From the NCBI RefSeq assembly GCF_011761475.1, contig NZ_JAASRS010000001.1, positions 2,294,001 to 2,358,000 of the forward strand: DNA of 64,000 nt. The letters run 5' to 3'. This DNA is from Saccharococcus thermophilus. Its GTDB lineage: Bacteria > Bacillota > Bacilli > Bacillales > Anoxybacillaceae. A program made the position numbers and the translations under genes. Positions 47,806 to 57,564 of the stretch are shown here, piece after piece. The first letter of the stretch is position 1, and every line of letters begins with the position of its first letter. A model generated the notes under the pieces. It had not been told where the DNA came from, did no database searches, and worked only from the letters and a program-made list of their open reading frames with translations.

Positions 47806-47934
47806 TCACCCACGTTTTCTCAAATCATCGAACATTTCCAATATTTTCATAGGTATTGCTTCTATTTTTGTTTCTTTTCCTAACTTGTTAAAGATACTAC
47901 TGTCAACACCATCTGTAAAACTGAAACTATATAT
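47806..47934 (-). pseudogene. Displaced 3' end of the mod gene
   Basis: From the IS1634 boundary the frame reads IYSFSFTDGVDSSIFNKLG and ends KILEMFDDLRKRG at 47806. Joining it to the main mod ORF after removing the IS and one ATATAT copy gives one continuous frame of 651 codons. The fragment alone has no ribosome site. Confidence 0.9.
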
Positions 47935-49821
47935 CTCACATTTCGCACCCTCTCGACGAAAATCGGGAGGATTTTTTCGTTCCGATGTCGAATGAATCCT
48001 TGACACACAAGGAACGTAAAGGAGTTTTTCACTTATGAACGTTCAAGTCAAAAAGGTCTATCGCAATTCTTATTTGAATATAATAAGTGCCCTATTCAAG
48101 AAACTGGGTCTGCCTCAATTGATTGACCATCTCGTGCCCGTCGATCCGCAGTGCCAAACGCGAGTCAGCGATGCCGTTCAGGCCATCCTCTACAATGTGT
48201 TTGACGGCCGGCAAGCCCTTGTTCACTTGGAACATTGGGCTCAGGAGGTCGATTGTGAGAAACTCATCCGTCCCGATCTCCATCCTTCCTGGTTGAACGA
48301 CGATGCGTTGGCCCGTCATCTCGATCGCCTGTATGAGGCTGGCATTCACAACGTCATCAGCACTTGCTTGATTCATATTTATCGAAAAGAAGGCCTTTCC
48401 CTCCGAGCCTTCCACGCCGATACGACGGACAAGACCGTTTACGGCGCGTATGAATCGGCCTCGTTAGAGGCCTTACAAATCACACATGGCTACAACCGCC
48501 ATCATCGTTGGCAAAAACAGATCGGTTTCGGACTGGTCGGCAACGAGGACGGCATCCCGTTTTACGGCGATGTGCACGATGGCAACCTGCCCGATAAAAC
48601 ATGGAATCCCGAGGTGCTGTCTCGTGTCCATGAACAGCTGAAGCAGGCCAAAATCGAAGACGAATGGATTTACGTGGCCGATTCCGCCGCGATGACGAAA
48701 GAGACCCTGGCGCAAACCAAAGCGGCCAACGCCTTTTTGATCACCAGAGGCCCTTCGTCGCTCCGGATCGTGAAAACCGCGCTGGCCGAAGCGGATGCTG
48801 AGGACACGACGTGGAGCGATCCCTTTACGTTGGCGGAGAGAAACGGCGCCACGTACCGGGTATGGGAAACGGCCTCGACGTATGAAGGCCACCCCGTTCG
48901 GCTGATCGTTGTTGAATCGAGCGCGCTCGACCAGCGAAAAGGAAAGACGCTTGAAAAAGAACGAACCAAAGAAGCGGAGCTTCTTCGCGAGGAACAAGCC
49001 CGTTGGGAGCGTCACCCCTTCTCCTGCCGGGAAGATGCCGAACAAGCCTTGGCGTCCCTCAAGGCGTCCCTTCGCCCCCGGTTTCATCGGGTTGAGGCCG
49101 CGGTCGAAGAGATCGTACGCCTGAAAAAACGGCGCGGACGGCCGAAAAAAGGGGCGGAACCCGAGGTGGAGACGCTGTATTTCTTGCACCTTGACGTCGA
49201 ATTCGACCAAGACGCGTGGGAACAGGCGAGACGGAAAGCGTCCCGGTTTGTCCTTGTCACGACCGTTCCGAAGGAATGGAAGGGCCAACCCATGGATGCC
49301 CAAGAGATCTTGAAGCTGTATAAAGGGCAGATCTCGGTGGAAATGAACTTCGCTTTTTTGAAAGATCCGTTTTTCACGGATGAGATTTACGTCAAAAAAC
49401 CAGAACGGGTCGCAGTATTAGGCTATTTGTTTCTGTTGGCCTTGGCTATTTACCGCGTTTTTCAGCGCCGAGTGCGTCAGTTTATTACTCCAGAACACCC
49501 GTTGAAGGGTCCTGGAGGCCGCAAGCTGACCCGGCCGACGGGACAGGCGATTTTTCAGCTGTTTCAATATGTGAACGTCGTCCTGTTCAAGCTGCCGGAT
49601 GGGCGCATCCAACGCTCACTGGATCGCTCCCTTACCCCTGATCAGCGAAGGATTCTGCAGGGATTGGGCATGGATGAGAGCATCTACGTGTAACGTGATA
49701 CGGAACGACCAGCGATGGTAAAAAAAGGATTGCCATCGCTCGTTGTGTTGGTCAAAAAGTTATTCTGAAAAACTAAATAAAAAATCCTTTGTTTTGACCT
49801 TGTTAGGGTGCGAAATGTGAG
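47935..49821 (+). mobile_element. IS1634-family insertion sequence, copy B, inside mod
   Basis: 1,887 bp, the same length as copy A, with ends CTCACATTTCGCACCCT and AGGGTGCGAAATGTGAG. A 6-bp direct repeat ATATAT flanks it (47929-47934 and 49822-49827), so this is a simple insertion. Confidence 0.93.
48035..49693 (+). CDS. IS1634-family transposase (copy B)
   Basis: A 552-aa protein identical to that of copy A, with the same DDE residues and intact frame. Identity of both copies points to recent movement. Confidence 0.92.
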   Translation: MNVQVKKVYRNSYLNIISALFKKLGLPQLIDHLVPVDPQCQTRVSDAVQAILYNVFDGRQALVHLEHWAQEVDCEKLIRPDLHPSWLNDDALARHLDRLYEAGIHNVISTCLIHIYRKEGLSLRAFHADTTDKTVYGAYESASLEALQITHGYNRHHRWQKQIGFGLVGNEDGIPFYGDVHDGNLPDKTWNPEVLSRVHEQLKQAKIEDEWIYVADSAAMTKETLAQTKAANAFLITRGPSSLRIVKTALAEADAEDTTWSDPFTLAERNGATYRVWETASTYEGHPVRLIVVESSALDQRKGKTLEKERTKEAELLREEQARWERHPFSCREDAEQALASLKASLRPRFHRVEAAVEEIVRLKKRRGRPKKGAEPEVETLYFLHLDVEFDQDAWEQARRKASRFVLVTTVPKEWKGQPMDAQEILKLYKGQISVEMNFAFLKDPFFTDEIYVKKPERVAVLGYLFLLALAIYRVFQRRVRQFITPEHPLKGPGGRKLTRPTGQAIFQLFQYVNVVLFKLPDGRIQRSLDRSLTPDQRRILQGLGMDESIYV

Positions 49822-51654
49822 ATATATAATTTTTTCGTGACTTTCTAACGAGTTTACATCCTCTATGAAAGCATCAATATTTGTATTAAGAAAATCTGAG
49901 TATACACCCATAATTTTCTTATTACCTTGTTTATAAATTCTATAGGATTCATGTGTTTTTACTAATTCGTAACAATCTTCTTTTATACATAGCAAATCAT
50001 CTACTACCTTAGCCATTTGAAGTGCCATTTGATCTTTATTTTTATTTTTAGGAAGAAGAGAAGTTTGGTAATATTTTAAGTTAACTTTGTAGCCCTTAAT
50101 AAAAGCACCTTCTTCATTTTCGCCAATTAACTTCAAAATATCATTTTTAAGCTCGTATTTAATTTTAGAAAATTCGTTTGCTTTCTCGTTTTTGATTTTT
50201 TCCATTCTTTGCAAAATTACATCAATATTTTTCAGTTTGGTGACAGTTAGTTTTTCCTCATCTAAGATTTCTTTTGTCTTCTTATTAACATAAAAGCCTT
50301 TAATTATCTTCCTAATCCTTGGATAAGTAACTCTCCTACAAACACCGTATGATTCAAACTCTTCGCTTCCTTTTTCAATTCCCATTTTTTTTAGTTTTCT
50401 TTCAGTTTTCTCATCTACTTCATTATTGGTTACTAAAATAAATCTCCTATTTCCTCCATCTTCTTCATTTAATTCCAATACCGCTTGTCCTGTAGTTCCA
50501 CTACCTGCAAAAAAATCAAGTATTAATGCATCTTTTTTGCTATATGTAGCCATTTTAATCAAATACTTAATTAAGCTAACAGGTTTTGCATAGGTAAATA
50601 AATCATTATCTCCAGTGCTTATGTTAAATATTGTTTTTATTTCTTCATTAGCATCCTCATTAGTTCCTACACCAACATCCTCATTTATAAGGGTGGAAGG
50701 AGGTTTTATTTTGAATGATTGATCCCATCTAAAAACATTAAAACCAAATCCTAATGAGTTTATTGCTATTCGGGTTCCCATTTTTAACTCGTTGTCTAGT
50801 TTCTCTTGTGTCCATACATATCTTCCAGTAACTTTAAAAGGCGTGATTACTTTTCCGTTCTTTATTTCTATATCATTTTCAAGTCTTACCATTGTCCCCC
50901 CTTTACCATATTCCCCCTTTTTATAGATACCATCAGGTATCGTAGCTTCCACTACATTTCCTTTCAGCTCTAATGTTTTTAAACTATTTGTCCTTTTTAA
51001 TAATGGTTGCCATTTATTATCGTAAGCTTTCTCGCCGTAAAATTTAATTTTTGCATCCTTATCAGCTCTATAGCATAAAATATATTCTGTCATTTTTCTT
51101 ACACTTTCTGAGAGGAAACTGCCTTTCTTTTTTCGTACCCATGTAAACATTCCCAAAAAATTTTTCTCATCAAAGATTTCGTCACAAAGCAACTTAAGTT
51201 GTGAAACCTCATTATCATCAATACTAATGAATATTACCCCATCTTTTTTCAAGAGTTTCCTTGCTATTTTTAAGCGTCTGTGCATAAATGAAATCCACTT
51301 TGAATGTCTATAACTATCATCTATATCTACAAATTTATCGTTATATTTAAAATCTTTATTTTTGGTGTTATAAGGTGGATCAATATAAATCACATCAATA
51401 CTACCTTTATGGGTAATATATAATAGCTCCAATGCATGGAGATTCTCTCCTTCAATAAATAGATTGGGTTGCCCATCATAGTCAAGAATATCTTTTGAAG
51501 AAACATTTTCCAAAATAGGATAATTATCCTTTAATAATTCATCCAAATCTTCTTGTTTTTCTTCCCAAACCAAACCGTACTTGTGTTCTCGTTTTAATTT
51601 CTTTATATAATTTATTAATTCTTCTTTGGTCATCTCGTCAAAATTCAGACTCAT
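49684..51654 (-). CDS. mod: Type III DNA methyltransferase Mod, C-terminus replaced by IS sequence
   Basis: Adenine-N6 methyltransferase and recognition subunit. The catalytic motif IDVIYIDPPYNTKNKDF (DPPY, about residues 88-104) comes before the AdoMet motif LDFFAGSGTTGQAVLEL (about residue 392), the beta-class order of type III Mod. Between them lies the target-recognition region. Native sequence ends at ESHEKIIY; 45 residues from the IS end follow, in place of 40 native ones. The methylase core is whole and could still act; interaction with Res is less certain. AGGAGG sits 6 bases before ATG 51654. Confidence 0.9.
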   Translation of the reverse strand: MSLNFDEMTKEELINYIKKLKREHKYGLVWEEKQEDLDELLKDNYPILENVSSKDILDYDGQPNLFIEGENLHALELLYITHKGSIDVIYIDPPYNTKNKDFKYNDKFVDIDDSYRHSKWISFMHRRLKIARKLLKKDGVIFISIDDNEVSQLKLLCDEIFDEKNFLGMFTWVRKKKGSFLSESVRKMTEYILCYRADKDAKIKFYGEKAYDNKWQPLLKRTNSLKTLELKGNVVEATIPDGIYKKGEYGKGGTMVRLENDIEIKNGKVITPFKVTGRYVWTQEKLDNELKMGTRIAINSLGFGFNVFRWDQSFKIKPPSTLINEDVGVGTNEDANEEIKTIFNISTGDNDLFTYAKPVSLIKYLIKMATYSKKDALILDFFAGSGTTGQAVLELNEEDGGNRRFILVTNNEVDEKTERKLKKMGIEKGSEEFESYGVCRRVTYPRIRKIIKGFYVNKKTKEILDEEKLTVTKLKNIDVILQRMEKIKNEKANEFSKIKYELKNDILKLIGENEEGAFIKGYKVNLKYYQTSLLPKNKNKDQMALQMAKVVDDLLCIKEDCYELVKTHESYRIYKQGNKKIMGVYSDFLNTNIDAFIEDVNSLESHEKIIYLTFRTLTRSKQRIFYLVFQNNFLTNTTSDGNPFFTIAGRSVSRYT

Positions 51655-52260
51655 CATTTACCTCCTATCATTAAATAATAACTAATTCTTATTCTACAAT
51701 AAGTTATTAACAAAGAATTATATAAGTTATATCACATTATGCTTATTTATTTGATAAACAATCTATTTTTAAAACATCTTGTAAAGCTTTATTGAGCTTA
51801 CAATCAACATCTTTCTTCTGTATGTCTAATTAGAGAGCTTGTTCAGACATTAAAAAAGGTATATCTATTTTTCTCACTGATTCGGTAATAATAGTTGTTT
51901 TGTGCAGAAAGTCTTGACGTAATATCATACGTTCATAATCCAATTGATCAGAAGCTCATTCAAAAAGAGCATTCAAAAAATATATTCTTTGTATTCAGAA
52001 GGTATCCGTTCCCCCTTAATACGTCACATGCTTCTAAAAGTTTCGATTCAATTTTTGGTAAAGTCAATTTTCTTCTTATCGCTCTTTATCCCTCTGTAGT
52101 TCTTACTTATTATTTCACTATCATCTTATCAAATAATTGATAAATAAATAAGTGGTATTCCGAAAAATATAGTTTTCGGAAATTTTTCTCTGTATCTTTT
52201 TCATTAAAAACAAAGAGGCAGACCTAAATAATTTCTGCCTCTTTTCAAACAGTGATGTAT
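51655..52260. other. 600-bp AT-rich region upstream of mod
   Basis: Probably holds the mod promoter. An 81-codon frame at 51895-52140 has no ribosome site or recognisable content. A terminator AAAGAGGCAGA/TCTGCCTCTTT lies at 52212-52244 and serves the XRE gene. Confidence 0.5.
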
Positions 52261-52530
52261 TCACTTGTTTTCCTCACACCTTTCATATGTTTCTCCATCC
52301 TTCAATCCTAACACTTCTAAAACTTGATCGTTGGGAATGTTTAGCGCCTTCACTATTTCAGTCATAACTTGTACAGATATGCATAATCTTTCCGCTTTCT
52401 CAATGCGGCTAAGATAAGAAATAGAGATATCCGTCATTTCGGAAAGTTCTGCTAAAGTGAGCCCACTCTTAGCTCGGTAGTGTCTCATTAAAGCTGCAAA
52501 ATTCTCACCGATCTGCTTATCTCTACTCAT
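52261..52530 (-). CDS. XRE family regulator, possible controller of the restriction system
   Basis: An 89-aa protein almost entirely made of an Xre helix-turn-helix: NFAALMRHYRAKSGLTLAEL, SEMTDISISYLSRIEKAERL. Size and position beside mod-res resemble controller (C) proteins, but solitary regulators of this type are common. GGGGAG is 10 bases before ATG 52530; the longer frame to 52581 is rejected. Confidence 0.75.
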   Translation of the reverse strand: MSRDKQIGENFAALMRHYRAKSGLTLAELSEMTDISISYLSRIEKAERLCISVQVMTEIVKALNIPNDQVLEVLGLKDGETYERCEENK

Positions 52531-53087
52531 TTCCCATTTCTCCCCTTCTTGAATGTTTTTCCTTTCGACAGACTTCAACAAATGAATCCTGTTTTTATTT
52601 GTTACATTGCATTATAGATTTTTCGACATGCATTCATAACTGCAAACAAATAAAAAAGCACTTGGTTTTCGCTTTATTTACCAAGTGCTGTGTTCTTATT
52701 AATTATGAAAGCTGATGATAAAATTCATACATTTTTCTTATCATTTGCACAATATCTACTAAATTTATTAATAAACATTATGACAATTATCATATAGTTT
52801 ATTAATCAAATTCATGAATTTTAGGCGAAATATTGCATTGTTGTTGATCAATTAAATGTTTGATGTACTCTTCCCATAAACGAATCGGAAAATTATTAAT
52901 GGCTTGGTAGAAATAAACTTTGCATTTTTGCATAGTCTTTTTTGTACATTTTATACACATGTTTTTCATACATGTTAATAATGCATTTCCTTAAAGGTTC
53001 TTCGGATTATATGGTGGAATGACATTCGAATTTATTGTGTTAATAAAAATTTTCTTGAACTAATGCACTCATCAACACAATAATGTT
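52531..53087. other. 550-bp AT-rich intergenic region
   Basis: A hairpin AGCACTTGGT/ACCAAGTGCT lies at 52658-52689. Nothing else is recognised. Confidence 0.4.
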
Positions 53088-53276
53088 TTACCTTATATGA
53101 CTCGAATAAGGGTCATATAATCCTGTTAACAATAATACAATTAATGCTGTTATTAATAATCCTGCAATGATTATTCCTGTACCAACAACTTTTTTCTCGA
53201 TCTTTAGCAGTATGATTCCAATGACTAAACTTAAAGCTGCAATTGGTAATAAGAGTAATCCTGCACCAATATTCAC
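53088..53276 (-). CDS. Small two-helix membrane protein
   Basis: A 62-aa protein with two hydrophobic segments, LLLLPIAALSLVIGIILLK and VGTGIIIAGLLITALIVLLL, joined by a lysine-rich turn. The first codon is GTG at 53276 with GGGGAG 6 bases upstream. No family is recognised; small membrane proteins of this shape include toxins and holin-like proteins, without evidence here. Confidence 0.55.
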   Translation of the reverse strand: MNIGAGLLLLPIAALSLVIGIILLKIEKKVVGTGIIIAGLLITALIVLLLTGLYDPYSSHIR

Positions 53277-53640
53277 TATTTTCTCCCCTACCTATATAAG
53301 TCAAACTTGATTTTTCAACATGTTGGAAGCTTGGTGTTTTTGAATTTGGAAGTGTATAGCATTGGATGAGAAAAAAGTGCTCCAAAGAGCCAGACCTACT
53401 CATATGATGAATTTTTTAGTTGAATTTATCTAAATAAACTGTCCGTTAGTCAATAAGAAGACCAAGTTATTTTTATGCATTTTTCTATACTTACTTAAAC
53501 ATAAAATCCGAATACCTATTTTAAATGAGAGTGATTAAAGCAAAAACACCGACACATTTGAAAACGTTTTTATATAATTGACAAAAACAGTCATTCTAGT
53601 CCAATGAAAATTACCTTCTAACAAATCCTTGTTCCTCATT

Positions 53641-53860
53641 AGAAGTGTGGTTCTTCCCTGATGTGGCATACTAACTGGAGATGTGGCTTTCCTCCCATGG
53701 GAAGAACATTTATTTTTGTCATAGGATCCTTCTTTCCGAGAGAAATGTTCTTTCTAAGGAAAATCTCCCCTTCCCTAGATTAGCTTTCTTCCCATGAGAA
53801 ATATCTTGGGGATACATCCTCTTCCAGAGAGAAGTGGTACACCTGAGAAAAAATTTTCTC
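53641..53860. repeat. Cluster of short TTCTTCCC/GGGAAGAA dyads
   Basis: About six imperfect dyads in 200 bases, including TTCCTCCCATGGGAAGAA (53690), CTTTCCGAGAGAAATG, TTCTTTCTAAGGAAAAT, TTTCTTCCCATGAGAAAT and CTCTTCCAGAGAGAAG. It lies in a 640-bp gap downstream of the 127-aa gene. It could be a protein-binding array. Confidence 0.45.
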
Positions 53861-53915
53861 CCATATATAAAGGTTTTATGTTTCCTGAAAGTTGTTTCAA
53901 ACCAAAAAATGCTGT

Positions 53916-54299
53916 CTATAAAAAATGCTTCCCTTTCAAACTCTGCAAAAACTCAATAACATCCTGATTTTGCTTCATTAATCTTTCGGTATGAGGAGAT
54001 AATGAAATCTCGGGCACTCTTACTTTCGACACTCTTTTCACCATCTTTTCAACACTTTTATCATTTTTTGTTTCATTCGTCGCACAAATTAAATTTTTAA
54101 GTGCCAACAATGATTGCTCTGGCAACACGTTAATTAGAAACTCTAACCCCGTGTTTGTAAGAAGCGCTAACAATAAAGCTTTTTTCTCATTTTCCGTAAA
54201 AGAGAGGTTTCCATTAATCAGTTCTATTTTTTCTGGAAGTTTTTCCATACTTTTATATGTTAATTTTTGTCCTTCCCGTCTCGGGATTAGCTTCGACAT
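53916..54299 (-). CDS. Hypothetical protein, 127 aa
   Basis: No family is recognised. It begins MSKLIPRREGQKLTYKSMEK and has a hydrophobic helical middle NEKKALLLALLTNTGLEFLI and a basic part SVEKMVKRVSKVRVPEIS. ATG 54299 is chosen because GGAGG is 8 bases upstream; the frame extends to 54344. It is divergent from fic with 130 bases between, so shared control is possible. Confidence 0.6.
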   Translation of the reverse strand: MSKLIPRREGQKLTYKSMEKLPEKIELINGNLSFTENEKKALLLALLTNTGLEFLINVLPEQSLLALKNLICATNETKNDKSVEKMVKRVSKVRVPEISLSPHTERLMKQNQDVIEFLQSLKGKHFL

Positions 54300-54429
54300 A
54301 TGGCACACCTCCATACGTATAATATCTTTTCGATACATATTCATTGTTCCCCTTTTTCCTCGTCACTTTTAAAGTAGCTAATCGATAATGTAAAATAATA
54401 AATAAATGTAAAAAGGAGAAAACATAACG

Positions 54430-55356
54430 ATGTTTGATACAGTAGATCAGTTAAAAGAAAAATTAGATGCTCATCGCCCATTACCTGCAGGACTAGTAAA
54501 AAATTTAAGGGATTTTTTTCGGATTGAATGGATTTATCATTCGAACGCTATAGAAGGGAATACATTGAGTCTGTTAGAAACAAAAGTGGTAGTCGAAGAG
54601 AGAATTACCATCGGAGGAAAGAAACTTAACGAGCATTTAGAAGCAGTCAACCATGCGGAAGCGATTGATTTTGTGGAGGAATTGGTTGCTAAACAAGAAC
54701 CTTTGACTGAGTCTGTAATCAAACAACTTCATTATTTGGTATTAAAAGGTATCAACGACGGAAACGCTGGACGATACAGAAGTTATAATGTTCGGATCTC
54801 TGGTAGTGTGCATCAGCCCGTGCATTTTCTGCATGTTCAAGAAAAAATGAATCAATTGTTGGAGTGGTATGAAAAGAATAAAGCTGTCCTCCATCCTGTG
54901 GAATTAGCAGCACGCTTTCATTTTCAGTTAGTATCTATCCATCCGTTTGCAGACGGGAACGGTAGAACAGCTCGATTGGTTATGAACCTTATCCTGATGC
55001 AACATGGTTACCCGCCAGCTATTGTAAAAACTGATTCCCGTCTAGATTACTACGAAGCATTAGAAAAAGCAATGGTGGAAGGAAATGAGGAGTCATTTAT
55101 TTTGCTCATCATATCATGTGTTGAAGAGAGTTTAAAACAATATCTTTACGCATTAGGGTATGATGAAAAAAAGGAGTGTAGAACGGACACAAATATTCAG
55201 AAACCAATTCAAAACTTATCGAGACCAAAACGAAGAATTTTAAGAAACACTGTTCGTTCAGATTTGCGCCCACATACAAAAATAAATGTCTTAGAAGGTT
55301 TTCAGCCTATTCTTGATGAAATAAACAAAGTTTTATCTTCACTGCATCACAAATAA
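54430..55356 (+). CDS. Fic family protein (likely AMP transferase)
   Basis: A 308-aa Fic-domain protein. The catalytic motif is HPFADGNGRTAR (about residues 175-186) with His, acid and the nucleotide-binding GNGR intact. An N-terminal inhibitory helix motif SNAIEGN (about residues 37-43) fits S/TxxxE(G/N), which places it in the self-inhibited class II. The C-terminal part after 230 is a helical linker without a clear HTH. The expected reaction is transfer of AMP to a hydroxyl on a target protein. GGAG lies 12 bases before the ATG. Confidence 0.9.
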   Translation: MFDTVDQLKEKLDAHRPLPAGLVKNLRDFFRIEWIYHSNAIEGNTLSLLETKVVVEERITIGGKKLNEHLEAVNHAEAIDFVEELVAKQEPLTESVIKQLHYLVLKGINDGNAGRYRSYNVRISGSVHQPVHFLHVQEKMNQLLEWYEKNKAVLHPVELAARFHFQLVSIHPFADGNGRTARLVMNLILMQHGYPPAIVKTDSRLDYYEALEKAMVEGNEESFILLIISCVEESLKQYLYALGYDEKKECRTDTNIQKPIQNLSRPKRRILRNTVRSDLRPHTKINVLEGFQPILDEINKVLSSLHHK

Positions 55357-56070
55357 CTAAAATAGAATCGAATTGTCTTTAGATCTATTCGATCAACCTC
55401 CAGTTTTTGTCAAAGTAGAGCGATGCAAGTAATCTAGTATTTTCCCGTATATTCCTTCAATGTAACTAGCAAAAAAACTGATTCTTTGTTATATTTTGAG
55501 CATATGTCCGTCTTTTCATTAATGTCTCGAGATAACGAAAAGCTGTACAAAACATGTGCAGCTTTCAAACATCTTTATTCTTCAACCACTCTATATCTTG
55601 TTTTTGTGTTCTTTTACTAGGAACTAAGGCTAGCTTAAACATCCTCTTCAACTGTTGAATAGTCGAATACAAAGAAAGTAATGGCATGAGCTTTGTGGGT
55701 TCAGACAACATTGAATGTTTTTACAATCAAAAACGAAGTCATTCCGCCCTCGGCTATGTATCGCCATGTGAATTTGAGGCTGCTTACTACGCTAATCAGG
55801 GAAAAGTAGCTGCCTAAGTTCAGCTATTTCTCTCCTGTTTATCGTGTCCATTTTCTTGACATAACACCACTATTCCTCTTATAACTCTTAAAAAAGACCG
55901 AAGGACGATCAGAACCATGTCTGATTTTCCTTCGATCTTGGACACGATTTTTTATTTCAAGTCATGTTTTTTTATTTAAGGACGAAGTGTTCGGTGTTGG
56001 GACATGGTAAAAATTAAATTGCAAAAAACTCGGTAATCATTTCTCCAAAAATATCTCATACAACAATTCA
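55357..56070. other. 700-bp region with an IS3 remnant
   Basis: No intact gene. A stem AGCTGTACA/TGTGCAGCT lies near 55540-55565. The only coding trace is the transposase tail at 55707-55817. A CGAAGGA/TCCTTCG pair brackets 55895-55938 and may terminate the minus-strand gene. Confidence 0.5.
55707..55817 (+). pseudogene. IS3-family transposase (OrfB) C-terminal remnant
   Basis: The frame reads NIECFYNQKRSHSALGYVSP and then CEFEAAYYANQGKVAA to a TAA. YNQKRSHSALGYVSPxEFE is the hallmark end of IS3 OrfB integrases. Nothing of the catalytic core remains. Confidence 0.85.
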
Positions 56071-57564
56071 TTATTGAAACCATTTTAACCATTCATCCAT
56101 ATCCCTAATTTCATCAACTGGGGTTGTTATCACAGCAATAATTTCACCTTCCTCCACTTCTCCACTTTTCTTTATAATATGTAGGCGACCATCTTTTGGA
56201 CTGTTAATACTGAAAACACGAGACGAGCTGGTACTACTTTTAATCCAACCTAATATATCCCCCTTCTTAACTAAATCCCTGTCTGATACTTTCCATTCAA
56301 TAAAAGGCTGAACATGCTTTTTCTCAACTAAATCATCGTCTGATTTTAATAGCAGCACGGACTTAACCGTAGGAATAAACCATCCAGGAAAATAAGAGGC
56401 TCTTACAAAAAACCACTCTTCTCTGATTATTTTTCCAATCAGTTCTTTGTATTTTGTAATCTCCTTTTGTTGATTTTCTACCACCTTTTCCAATTCAGAA
56501 ATTTTCTTCTCGTATTCATCATATATGGCTACCTCAGTGGGAGAGGTATTAAAAAAGATAGACAGATTTAATAGTAATTCATTCATAAATTCAAACACAT
56601 TTACACATTTATCCATATTGAAAATAGCTTGCGTTTTTAAATAGTTGTATACCAACGATAATCGAATACTTTCATAATCAATCACATTTGATATAGATGC
56701 AACCGCATCCACAATATAACTTTCTTCTGTCTGCAAAAGGTAATATTTTTCAATGCCTTTAATAAGAGAAGCTTGATAAGGTTCAATGTTTATAGCTGTC
56801 TCTATACTCAATCCACCAAGCAACTTATCAAGCAATTTCGGTTTAGAAATGATATATTCAAAAAATTCCCTATACGTTATTTTTTTCTTTACATTCAGTC
56901 CAATCTCTGACATGGTCGATTTCAACAACATTAAATCTGCCGTTGACCATTTTCCCTTGGTTAAATGATAAAAATCATTCGCTAAACAAATAATTTTTTC
57001 TATTTCTGGGAGCTCAAAATACTCGACCCCATCAAACATTTGATATTCAATCGTATTGTGCCAATGTAGTAGATTTACGTTTTGTTCTAACTTTTCAACT
57101 CTACTTTCTAATTGCACCATGTTACTCCTTACTTGTTTAAAAAACACAAGAAGTAGTTCATATATTCGATTAATTTCTTCTTCCACTTCTGTTATCATTG
57201 TATTTAGCTTGTTATTAACCGTTGTAATGAGTTCAAAAGTAAGCAAGTTTTGTTCTGCCAGCTTCTGTATCATTTGTTGAGAAGCATATTGAGCTGATAC
57301 TAAATTCCGATCAATTTCAGCTCTAATTTTTTTGTTTTTCCCTGTAAGACCGTTCCATATTTTTTTGATTTTCCCTTGACTTGCAAATTCATTGCTCCTC
57401 GCTTCCGCAACAGAAAGACATGCTACACTATCTAACACAAGTGTATTAATTACATTTGTGTTAGACTTATGTTTCTCAATGATTTCATCTACAAATTGAT
57501 CGATTTCTGCTAAATAATCTTGTGATAGATTACTAATCCCATTCAACGGAAGCCGAAGATTCAT
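56071..57564 (-). CDS. Coiled-coil protein with C-terminal barrel-sandwich-like domain, partner of the patatin
   Basis: A 497-aa protein of unknown family. N-terminal region (about 1-70) is helical; 70-170 is amphipathic coiled coil (VNNKLNTMITEVEEEINRIY, QLESRVEKLEQNVNLL). The middle, about 190-340, is helical. Another coiled coil EKKISELEKVVENQQKEITK precedes a C-terminal part (about 410-485) with turns like a lipoyl/biotinyl barrel-sandwich (DRDLVKKGDILGWI, SPKDGRLHIIKKSGEVEEGE), without the modified lysine motif. The start MNLRLPLNG follows AGGGG and overlaps the patatin stop by 32 bases, so the two are translated together. No transmembrane segment is evident. Confidence 0.7.
   Translation of the reverse strand: MNLRLPLNGISNLSQDYLAEIDQFVDEIIEKHKSNTNVINTLVLDSVACLSVAEARSNEFASQGKIKKIWNGLTGKNKKIRAEIDRNLVSAQYASQQMIQKLAEQNLLTFELITTVNNKLNTMITEVEEEINRIYELLLVFFKQVRSNMVQLESRVEKLEQNVNLLHWHNTIEYQMFDGVEYFELPEIEKIICLANDFYHLTKGKWSTADLMLLKSTMSEIGLNVKKKITYREFFEYIISKPKLLDKLLGGLSIETAINIEPYQASLIKGIEKYYLLQTEESYIVDAVASISNVIDYESIRLSLVYNYLKTQAIFNMDKCVNVFEFMNELLLNLSIFFNTSPTEVAIYDEYEKKISELEKVVENQQKEITKYKELIGKIIREEWFFVRASYFPGWFIPTVKSVLLLKSDDDLVEKKHVQPFIEWKVSDRDLVKKGDILGWIKSSTSSSRVFSINSPKDGRLHIIKKSGEVEEGEIIAVITTPVDEIRDMDEWLKWFQ

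Noticed and set aside
29807-49821. Inversion of the 18-kb segment between the two opposite IS1634 copies
   Set aside because: Copy B keeps a matching ATATAT on both sides and restores the mod frame, which inversion would have broken.
51895-52140. 81-aa frame upstream of mod
   Set aside because: No ribosome site, no recognisable content, AT-rich spacer.
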